From Geothrix sp. (GTDB lineage Bacteria; Acidobacteriota; Holophagae; Holophagales; Holophagaceae): DNA of 5,658 bases. The stretch spans positions 1 through 5,658 of the forward strand of contig JAMPXL010000095.1 in assembly GCA_023701165.1 (NCBI GenBank), given 5' to 3'. Every line of letters begins with the position of its first letter. Position 1 is the first letter of the stretch. Under the pieces are notes generated by a model. The model did no database searches, was not told where the DNA came from, and saw only the letters and a list, made by a program, of their open reading frames with translations. Position numbers and translations under genes: made by a program. Below are positions 1 to 5,658 of this stretch, in pieces.

Positions 1-3000
1 TCCAGCACCGTGGCGAAGATCTTCACCACGGTCTGCTCCTCGTCCTCCTCGGACTCGCCATTGCCGTTGCCCTGGAGGGTCTCCACCCGCAGCTCGCCCG
101 TGATGCGCAGCATGGCCTCGGGCAGGGCCAGGTGGCCGTACTGCTCGAAGGGCCGCTTGCCGGCCTTCTTGGTGATGGGATCCCACTTGCTGGCCATGAG
201 CAGCACTTCCATCTTCCCGGCGGGATCCTCCACCTGGAGGATGGCCCAGGGTTCTCCCTTCTGGTTGGTCTTGAAGGCCACGCTCGTGACCATCACACCG
301 ATGGACACCTCCTGGCGGTCCCGCAGGCGGCCCGCGGTGGCATCCTCCAGCACCTTGGCGAGGGTGCCGTGGGTATGCACCTGGATGGCGTCGGCGAACT
401 CCTCCAGCGGGTGGCCGCTGACGAAGAGGCCCAGCACCTCCCGCTCGGCGGCGAGGCGGGTCTTGCGGTCCCAGGGCTCGATGCCTTCGGGCACGCGCCA
501 GTCTTCGCTCAGGCTGGCCAGTTCCGCATCGTCGAAGAGGCTGGTCATGCCCGTGTCGCCCCCCCCTCGGGAGGCCGCCGACACTGCATCGGGAAGGCCC
601 TGGAGCAGCGCGGCCCGGTTGGGCTCGAGGCTGTCGAAGGCCCCGGCCTTGATGAGGGATTCCCACACCTTCCGGTTGGCCTTCTGGAGGTCCGTGCTCT
701 TCAGCGCGTGGAAGAGGTCCTTGAAGCCGCCTTCGGCCTCGCGGGCCTCGAGAATGGCCTGCAATGCGGCCTCTCCCAGTCCTTTCACCGCGGCAAATCC
801 GAAACGGATCTGCCGATCCGAGGTGGCAGTGAAATCGAGCGCCGATTCGTTGATGTCGGGCCCCAGCACGTCGATGCCGCTCTCCCGGCAGTTCTGCACG
901 TACTTGGCCACATCGTCCGTGCGGCCGGACTTGGTGGACAGCAGCCCGGCCATGAACTCCACCGGGTAGTTGGCCTTCAGGTAGGCGGTCTCGTAGGCCA
1001 CCATGGCATAGGCGGCACTGTGGCTCTTGTTGAAGCCGTAGCCCGCGAAGTACTCGATGAGGTCGAACATCTCCGCGACCTTGGCCTTGTCGTAGCCGCG
1101 GGAGGCGCCCTGTTCGATGAACTTGGTCTTCTCCTTGGCCATCTTCTCCTTGTCCTTCTTGCCCATGGCGCGGCGCAGCATGTCTGCCTCGCCCAGGGAG
1201 TACCCGGCCACGAGGCTGGCGATCTGCATCACCTGCTCCTGGTAGAGGATCACGCCGTAGGTGGGGGAGAGGATGGGCTCCAGGTCCGGGAACATGTAGG
1301 TCACGGGCTCGCGGCCGTGGCGGCGCTCCACGTACGTGGTGCCCATGCCCGCGCCCAGGGGGCCCGGGCGGAAGAGGGCGTTGAGCGCGATGAGGTCGTC
1401 GAAGCGGTCGGGCCCCAGCTGGCGGAGCAGCTGCTTCATGCCGCCGGACTCGAACTGGAAGACGCCATCCGTATCGCCCGCGGCGAAGAGGTCGAAGGTC
1501 TTCTTGTCGTCGAAGGACCGGATGGTGGTCATGTCCTTGGGCTGGCCGTGGCGCCGGGCGATGACCTCCTGGGTCTTGGCGATCTGCGTCAGCGTCTCCA
1601 GGCCCAGGAAGTCCATCTTCAGCAGGCCCGCCCGCTCGGCCTCGCCCATGGTGTACTGCACCATCACCTTCTTGTCCTTGTCCATGGACAGCGGCGCGAA
1701 CTGGGTCAGCTCGTCCGGGGCGATGATGACGCCCGCCGCGTGGACGCCGGTATTGCGGGACAGCCCTTCCAGCCGCGCCGAGATGTCGAGGATGTTCTTC
1801 ACCTCGGGGTCGGTCTCGTAGAGTTCCCGGAGCTTGTCGCTCTTCTCGAGCGCCTCGCCCACGGTGATGGGCTTGCCGGGCTCCTGGGGCACCAGCTTGG
1901 TGAGGTTGTTGGCGAAGGCGAAGTCCTTCTCGAAGACCCGCGCCACGTCCTTGATGACGGCCTTGGTCTTGAGCTGGTTGATGGTGACGATGTTGCTGAC
2001 CTTGTCCTGGCCGTACTTCTCGGTGACGTAGTCGATGACCTTCTGGCGGCCGTCGCGGCAGAAGTCGATGTCCACGTCGGGCATGGACACGCGCTCGGGG
2101 TTCAGGAAGCGCTCGAACAGCAGGTCGTACTGCATGGGGTCGATGTCCGTGATCGTCATGGACCACGCCACGATGCTCCCCGCCGCAGAACCGCGGCCAG
2201 GGCCCACGGGCACGCCCATCTCCCGGGCCTTGCGGATGAAGTCCCAGACCAGCAGGAAGTAGCCCGGGAAACCCATCTTCAGGATCATGTCCAGCTCGAA
2301 AGCCAGGCGCGCGCGGTATTTCTCCTCGGAGTGCTTCAGGGCGCCCGCCTGCCAGAGAGGCCGGCAATCGGCCACGCGGGCTTCGAACGTCTCCTTGGCC
2401 ACATGGATGAAGTAGGATTCCAGGTCGTAGCCTTCGGGCACGGGAAAGCGCGGCGTGACAGGCTTCCGTGTGATGGGGAACAGGTCCACCTTGGCGGCGA
2501 TCTCCAGGGTGCGCTCCAGGTATTCGGGATGGTCCGGGAAGACGGCGCGCATCTCCTCGGGCGTCTTCACGAAGAACTGGTCCGTGGAGAAACGCATGCG
2601 CTTCTCCTTGGCCTTGGTGGTCTTCGTGCCGATGCACAGCAGCGTGTCGTGAAGGTCGGCGTCCTCGTGGTTGAGGTAGTGGGCATCGTTGGTGCCCACC
2701 AGGGGGATGCCCAGCCGCGCGGCCAGTTCCTGCTGGAAGGGAATGATCTCCTTCTCCTTCTCGAAGCCCTGGTCCTGGATCTCCAGGTAGAAGTCCTCGC
2801 CGAAGATGTCCCGGAAGTCGCGGGCCACCCGTTCCGCCTGGTCCAGGCGGTTCTGGAGGATGCGGGCCTGCACCTCGCCGCCCAGGCAGGCGGACAGGGC
2901 GATGAGCCCCTCGCTGTGCTCGCGGAGGATGTCCTTGTCGATGCGCGGCTTGTAGTAGAAGCCTTCGGTGAAGCCTGCGGAGACGAGCTTCGACAGGTTG

Positions 3001-3371
3001 GCGAAGCCCAGGGGGTTCTTGGCCAGCAGCACCAGGTGGTAGCCCGCGTCCCGGCTGCCGCTGGGGTCCACGCAGTCCTCCAGGCCTTCCTCGCCGGTGG
3101 TGTTCTTGGCCTCGAGCTTCCGGTCGAAGCGGGTCTTGGGGGCCACGTAGACCTCGCAGCCCAGGATGGGCTTCACGGCCCAGGTGCCTTCGGCGTCCTT
3201 CGTCTTTTCGCAGGCATCGAAGAGCTTCATCATGCCGAACATGTTTCCGTGGTCGGTGACGGCCACAGCGGGCATGCCGGAGGCCCGGCACTTCTTCACC
3301 AGGTCGGGGATGCGGGTCAGGCCGTCGAGGAGCGAATGTTCGGTGTGCAGGTGGAGATGGGCGAAGCTCAT
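1..3371 (-). CDS. dnaE: DNA polymerase III alpha subunit, DnaE1 type (C-terminus cut by window edge)
   Basis: Catalytic subunit of the replicative DNA polymerase III, acting in the cytoplasm at the replication fork with the beta clamp and the tau-containing clamp loader. The visible 1123 residues start MSFAHLHLHTEHSLLDG and stay in one frame to the left edge. Domains seen in order: PHP domain (about 1-275) with H7, H9, D40, H41, E73, H112, C162, D229 and H231; polymerase core with GPGRGSAAGS (390-399), PDVDIDF (431-437, catalytic D434 and D436) and KMDFLGL (third acid D587); fingers motif FNKSHS (780-785); helix-hairpin-helix region near 855-880; clamp-motif position MTSLF (942-946); OB fold from about 1015 (EVSIGVMVTSVAF). 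E. coli DnaE has 1160 residues, so only the tail (end of the OB region and the tau-binding part) is missing. The start is supported by GGAG nine bases upstream. DnaE2/ImuC is less likely given the N-terminal sequence and the OB/C-terminal extension. It lies 48 bp downstream of the receptor-like gene, possibly co-transcribed. Confidence 0.98.
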   Translation of the reverse strand, partial: MSFAHLHLHTEHSLLDGLTRIPDLVKKCRASGMPAVAVTDHGNMFGMMKLFDACEKTKDAEGTWAVKPILGCEVYVAPKTRFDRKLEAKNTTGEEGLEDCVDPSGSRDAGYHLVLLAKNPLGFANLSKLVSAGFTEGFYYKPRIDKDILREHSEGLIALSACLGGEVQARILQNRLDQAERVARDFRDIFGEDFYLEIQDQGFEKEKEIIPFQQELAARLGIPLVGTNDAHYLNHEDADLHDTLLCIGTKTTKAKEKRMRFSTDQFFVKTPEEMRAVFPDHPEYLERTLEIAAKVDLFPITRKPVTPRFPVPEGYDLESYFIHVAKETFEARVADCRPLWQAGALKHSEEKYRARLAFELDMILKMGFPGYFLLVWDFIRKAREMGVPVGPGRGSAAGSIVAWSMTITDIDPMQYDLLFERFLNPERVSMPDVDIDFCRDGRQKVIDYVTEKYGQDKVSNIVTINQLKTKAVIKDVARVFEKDFAFANNLTKLVPQEPGKPITVGEALEKSDKLRELYETDPEVKNILDISARLEGLSRNTGVHAAGVIIAPDELTQFAPLSMDKDKKVMVQYTMGEAERAGLLKMDFLGLETLTQIAKTQEVIARRHGQPKDMTTIRSFDDKKTFDLFAAGDTDGVFQFESGGMKQLLRQLGPDRFDDLIALNALFRPGPLGAGMGTTYVERRHGREPVTYMFPDLEPILSPTYGVILYQEQVMQIASLVAGYSLGEADMLRRAMGKKDKEKMAKEKTKFIEQGASRGYDKAKVAEMFDLIEYFAGYGFNKSHSAAYAMVAYETAYLKANYPVEFMAGLLSTKSGRTDDVAKYVQNCRESGIDVLGPDINESALDFTATSDRQIRFGFAAVKGLGEAALQAILEAREAEGGFKDLFHALKSTDLQKANRKVWESLIKAGAFDSLEPNRAALLQGLPDAVSAASRGGGDTGMTSLFDDAELASLSEDWRVPEGIEPWDRKTRLAAEREVLGLFVSGHPLEEFADAIQVHTHGTLAKVLEDATAGRLRDRQEVSIGVMVTSVAFKTNQKGEPWAILQVEDPAGKMEVLLMASKWDPITKKAGKRPFEQYGHLALPEAMLRITGELRVETLQGNGNGESEEDEEQTVVKIFATVL

Positions 3372-3380
3372 GCCCCCATT

Positions 3381-3384
3381 CTCC
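3381..3384 (-). promoter_or_regulatory. Ribosome binding site of dnaE
   Basis: On the minus strand GGAG is followed by nine bases (AATGGGGGC) and then the ATG at 3371-3369. The ATG within the spacer (3379-3377) is out of frame with dnaE, so the site supports the chosen start. The protein begins immediately with the conserved HLHLH of the PHP domain, as in other DnaE proteins. Confidence 0.6.
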
Positions 3385-3419
3385 GATGGATCCGCCGCCC
3401 CGCGGCAAGTGCCCAGGGG

Positions 3420-4634
3420 TCAGCGCCGCGAGAGCAGGTCCCGGAGCGTGTCTCTCAGGCTGGCCGCGTCCAGATCCAGGCTCAGGCGGGCGTGGGGCCC
3501 GGGGGTGACGGGCCCGCCCAGCTGCACCCAGCGGGACCGCCGCCGCAGGAGGTCGTCCTCCCGCCACACGGAGAGGATGCTGGGCTCCCGGGCCCAGAGG
3601 AGGACGCTGGGATAGGGCCCTTCCCGGGGCGGGACCGTGCCCCACACCTGGACTTCGGCGCCCCAGCTGTGGAGCCACCCCTGGATCCGCGCGCTGGCGG
3701 CGGCATCATCCATGCCCAGGGCCACGGTCCAGCCGGCCAGGAACCCCCTGGCGCCGGGCTGGGTGTCATCCTCCCGCTCGTACCATCCCAGCCGTTCATG
3801 GTGATGGAGGGACCGGGTGCGGAGGCGGTAGGGCGTGCCGTCCTGGCCCATCAGTGGGGCCTCGGGGGCCTGGCGGACCCGTTCCGCCCACTCGGTCCCG
3901 AAGAGCCCTTCCATCTGCGGAGAGGGGCGGTCCGTCCGGAACGCGTTGCCGGGCACGAGGCTGCGCCAGACCTCGGCCTCGGCCTCGGCCCGCTGGATGC
4001 GCTCCTCCAGGGTGCTGACCACGAGCCACTGCCAGGAGGTGCCGATGGCCATGGCCAGGATGAGGAGGCTGAAACCCGAGAGGCGGACTTTGAGGCCGAA
4101 GAGGCTGTAGGCGGCGACCTCCACCACCACCGGCAGGGTGACGGCCGAGATCCCCACAAAGAGCCTGCCGCCCATGGGATCGCCGTCCTGCCGGGCCCGG
4201 AAGGTCCAGAAGATGATGAACCCGCAGCCTGCCAGGAAGCTGAGGTGCGAGGCGTGGAGCATCCAGGTGTCCGCGAGGCTCGGATGCGGCAGCACGAGGT
4301 TGCGGAGGTAGTTGGGCAGCAGGGCCAGGGCGATCCACCCGGGGAAGCGCCGGGGCACGTGGCGGGGAAACAGCTCCGTGAAGGCCCTGCAGAGCGCGAT
4401 GAATCCGAAGGCCACCAGCAGGCTCTGGGCCCGGTCCAGAAGTTCGAGGTTGGCCGAGGGCTGGGAGGCCAGGGCCAGCGCCGCATGGCGCAAGCCGACC
4501 AGCAGGCAGCCCAGGGCCAGCCAGCCGATCATCCGGTCCCGCCGGGACAGGGCGTCCGTCGCGAAGCTGACGAAGAGGGCGGCCAGGGCCCCGGTTTGGA
4601 AGGCGTCGAGGAAAGGCCAGTCCAGGAGTTGCAT
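3420..4634 (-). CDS. Seven-helix membrane protein with C-terminal degenerate receiver-like domain
   Basis: I do not recognise a named family. The 404-residue protein has seven hydrophobic segments at about 8-28, 35-57, 67-88, 97-115, 125-146, 157-180 and 185-206, resembling the seven-helix N-terminal sensor modules of some histidine kinases and diguanylate cyclases. A charged helix follows (STLEERIQRAEAEAEVWRSL, 207-226), probably a coiled-coil signalling linker. Residues 240-290 (including GQDGTPYRLRTRSL) could be a reduced PAS-like fold; this is weak. Residues 300-404 follow the beta/alpha order of a receiver domain: GWTVALGMDD (strand 1 with acidic pair D309/D310), AAASARIQGWLHSWGAEV (helix 1), PSVLLWAREP (strand 3) and a final LDLDAASLRDTLRDLL helix. 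Tryptophan 347 sits where the phosphorylated aspartate would be, and the conserved Lys-Pro is absent. No histidine kinase H-box, ATP-binding domain, GGDEF or DNA-binding domain is visible. The start has GGAAGG six bases upstream. It is likely an inner-membrane sensory or scaffold protein; the ligand and partner are unknown. Confidence 0.85.
   Translation of the reverse strand: MQLLDWPFLDAFQTGALAALFVSFATDALSRRDRMIGWLALGCLLVGLRHAALALASQPSANLELLDRAQSLLVAFGFIALCRAFTELFPRHVPRRFPGWIALALLPNYLRNLVLPHPSLADTWMLHASHLSFLAGCGFIIFWTFRARQDGDPMGGRLFVGISAVTLPVVVEVAAYSLFGLKVRLSGFSLLILAMAIGTSWQWLVVSTLEERIQRAEAEAEVWRSLVPGNAFRTDRPSPQMEGLFGTEWAERVRQAPEAPLMGQDGTPYRLRTRSLHHHERLGWYEREDDTQPGARGFLAGWTVALGMDDAAASARIQGWLHSWGAEVQVWGTVPPREGPYPSVLLWAREPSILSVWREDDLLRRRSRWVQLGGPVTPGPHARLSLDLDAASLRDTLRDLLSRR
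3971..3990 (-). repeat. Short tandem hexamer repeat in the linker of the seven-helix protein
   Basis: The plus strand reads CCTCGG three times in tandem plus CC. On the coding strand this gives alternating Ala-Glu codons (RAEAEAEV, around residues 216-222) in the helix just after the last transmembrane segment. The unit is six bases, so a copy-number change would keep the frame and change the linker by two residues. Confidence 0.7.
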
Positions 4635-4640
4635 GCGGGA

Positions 4641-4646
4641 CCTTCC
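4641..4646 (-). promoter_or_regulatory. Ribosome binding site of the seven-helix protein gene
   Basis: The minus strand reads GGAAGG, then six bases (TCCCGC), then the ATG at 4634-4632. This supports the MQLLDW start, which places the first hydrophobic helix a few residues from the N-terminus. Confidence 0.6.
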
Positions 4647-4730
4647 GGGCAGGATGATGCGACAAGCCTAATCCATTCCTTCATCCGCTCGTAGCAGACA
4701 ACATCCTGGAGCATGCTGTGAAACCCACCT

Positions 4731-4735
4731 GGAGG
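4731..4735 (+). promoter_or_regulatory. Ribosome binding site selecting a TTG start for the ABC ATPase
   Basis: GGAGG is followed by CCCCG and then TTG at 4741. The upstream in-frame codons back to the stop TAA at 4669-4671 contain no ATG, GTG or TTG. The nearby ATG (4713) and GTG (4718) are in other frames. The TTG is therefore the only reasonable start, and it gives the usual N-terminal spacing to Walker A. Confidence 0.75.
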
Positions 4736-4740
4736 CCCCG

Positions 4741-5658
4741 TTGATCGCCTTCGAGAACCTGGACGTGCGCTACGCCGCCGCCAAGGCGCCCGCCCTCAAG
4801 GGGCTGACCCTGGCGCTGGACCGCGGCATCGTGGGCCTGCTGGGGCCCAACGGCGCCGGCAAGTCCACCCTGCTGAAGGCTCTGCTGGGCCTGCTGAAGC
4901 CCTCGGCCGGGGGCGGCACGGTGCTGGGCGTGCCCCTGGGCGCGCCGGAGGCCGCCAAGCTGCGGGCCCGCATCGGCTACATGCCCGAATACGACGCCCT
5001 CATCGAGGATGCCTCCGCCTACGAGCAGGTGGCCTTCTGGGGCGAGCTGAGCGGCCTGGCGCCGGAATCCGCCCGGGACCGCGCCCACGAGGTGCTCTAT
5101 TTCGTGGGGCTGGACGAGGCCCGCTACCGGCCCGTCAGCGGCTACTCCACGGGCATGCGCCAGCGCGTGAAGCTGGCCCAGGCCCTGGTGCACAGCCCCG
5201 AGCTGATCTTCCTGGACGAGCCCACCAACGGCCTCGACCCCGACGGCCGCCGCCGCATGCTGGACCTGGTGCTGCGGGTCCACGCGGAGCTGGGCACGGG
5301 CGTCATCCTGGCCTCGCACCTGCTGGGCGACGTGGAACGGGTGGCGGACCAGCTGGTGATCCTCGACCACGGCCAGATCAAGGCCGCGGGCTCCATGGCC
5401 GGTCTGCGCAAGGCCCTGGCCCGCCGCGTGGAGCTGCGCTTCCTCGATCCGCTGGATGCCGCTCAGGAAGCGGCCCTGGCGGACCTGGGCGCCGTGCTGG
5501 AGGCGCGCAACGGCCTCTACGACCTGGAGCTGGCGGAGGCGGATTCCGCCGGGGTCTTCCGCTGGGCCGAATCGAAGGGGGCCACCCTCATCCAGGTGAC
5601 GCCCCGCCACGATCGCCTGGACGAGGTGCTCCTGCGGGCGCTTCATCCCCAGACGGGA
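4741..5658 (+). CDS. ABC-2-type transporter ATP-binding protein (3' end cut by window edge)
   Basis: Cytoplasmic ATPase subunit that would drive an ABC-2-type export permease; the substrate cannot be told from the ATPase alone. The 306 visible residues (from MIAFENLDVRYA, TTG read as Met) contain Walker A GPNGAGKST (35-43), a Q-loop position with glutamate (GYMPEYDAL, E83), the signature YSTGMRQR (135-142), Walker B LIFLDEP (155-161) with catalytic E160, the D-loop GLD (164-166) and the H-loop histidine H193 (ASH). Residues from about 228 onward (RRVELRFLDP to DRLDEVLLRAL) match the C-terminal extension common in ABC-2 ATPases (DUF4162-like). All catalytic motifs are intact, so it should be active. 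Proteins of this family are often 300-320 residues long, so the stop should lie just past the edge, followed by a membrane permease gene. It is transcribed divergently from the receptor-like gene and dnaE. Confidence 0.95.
   Translation, partial: MIAFENLDVRYAAAKAPALKGLTLALDRGIVGLLGPNGAGKSTLLKALLGLLKPSAGGGTVLGVPLGAPEAAKLRARIGYMPEYDALIEDASAYEQVAFWGELSGLAPESARDRAHEVLYFVGLDEARYRPVSGYSTGMRQRVKLAQALVHSPELIFLDEPTNGLDPDGRRRMLDLVLRVHAELGTGVILASHLLGDVERVADQLVILDHGQIKAAGSMAGLRKALARRVELRFLDPLDAAQEAALADLGAVLEARNGLYDLELAEADSAGVFRWAESKGATLIQVTPRHDRLDEVLLRALHPQTG

Larger units (their letters stand above)
4635..4740. promoter_or_regulatory. Divergent intergenic region between the receptor-like gene and the ABC ATPase gene
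   Basis: These 106 bases separate two divergently oriented coding regions and should hold the promoter for each, unless transcription of the plus-strand gene starts elsewhere. I looked for sigma-70-type -35/-10 pairs on both strands and found none with good matches and a 16-18 base spacer. The stretch is locally less GC-rich than the genes. The palindrome GCATGC (4711-4716) is too short to call an operator. Confidence 0.35.

Noticed and set aside
3394..3406. Small hairpin (GCCGC, loop CCC, GCGGC) between the receptor-like gene and dnaE as a possible terminator
   Set aside because: The stem is only five base pairs, the loop is three bases and no T tract follows on the minus strand; such pairings arise often in GC-rich DNA.
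3796..4665. A 289-codon minus-strand frame overlapping the seven-helix gene
   Set aside because: Its translation is Pro, Gly and Arg rich with no hydrophobic helix pattern, while the overlapping 404-residue frame has seven regular membrane segments and a ribosome binding site.
132..4694. A 1520-codon open frame on the plus strand, antisense to dnaE and the receptor-like gene
   Set aside because: It lies opposite two genes with clear protein signatures, its translation is a low-complexity mix rich in Gly, His, Leu, Val and Glu with no motif, and such frames are expected opposite GC-rich genes with strong third-position bias.
4654..4705. Possible promoter for the seven-helix gene (minus-strand TTGTCT and TAGGCT)
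   Set aside because: The two hexamers are about 25 bases apart, far from the usual 16-18, and no better-spaced partner is present.
4979..4992. Glutamate in place of glutamine in the ABC ATPase Q-loop (GYMPEYD)
   Set aside because: ABC-2-type ATPases often read YLPE at this position, so it is a subfamily trait and not a defect.
4681..5646. A 321-codon open frame on the minus strand
   Set aside because: It is antisense to the ABC ATPase, which has every catalytic motif in order. The antisense translation is rich in Gln, Gly, His and Ala and has no recognisable domain.

Overview
The window holds three protein genes from a GC-rich bacterium: two co-directional genes on the minus strand and one divergent gene on the plus strand. 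The strong GC bias at third codon positions, which leaves long spurious open frames on the opposite strand, points to a genome well above 60% GC. The DnaE1-type replicase argues against a low-GC Firmicute using PolC. A Gram-negative soil or sediment lineage such as Acidobacteriota (Holophagae/Geothrix-like) or a deltaproteobacterial group is a plausible guess, but I cannot fix the taxon from sequence reading alone.

Layout: (1) 1-3371, minus strand, is dnaE, the catalytic alpha subunit of DNA polymerase III. It reads from its start codon for 1123 residues and runs off the left edge, so only the C-terminal tail is missing. Its N-terminal PHP domain keeps a full set of metal ligands, unlike the E. 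coli protein. (2) 3420-4634, minus strand, lies 48 bp upstream of dnaE. It encodes a 404-residue membrane protein with seven predicted transmembrane helices, a short coiled-coil linker, a possible degenerate PAS-like segment and a C-terminal fold that looks like a response-regulator receiver with its phosphoacceptor aspartate lost. No kinase, cyclase or DNA-binding output domain is present. (3) 4635-4740 is the 106-bp divergent intergenic region. (4) 4741-5658, plus strand, is the ATPase subunit of an ABC-2-type transporter. It uses a TTG start behind a GGAGG site, shows 306 residues and runs off the right edge, where a permease gene would be expected.

The receptor-like gene and dnaE may be one transcription unit, since they share strand and close spacing and no convincing terminator lies between them. 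No functional link between membrane sensing and replication can be shown from this window. The divergent ABC gene is probably a separate unit. There are no RNA genes, CRISPR arrays, insertion sequences or phage features. The most unusual item is the seven-helix protein with a pseudo-receiver; the rest is ordinary chromosomal housekeeping or transport DNA.
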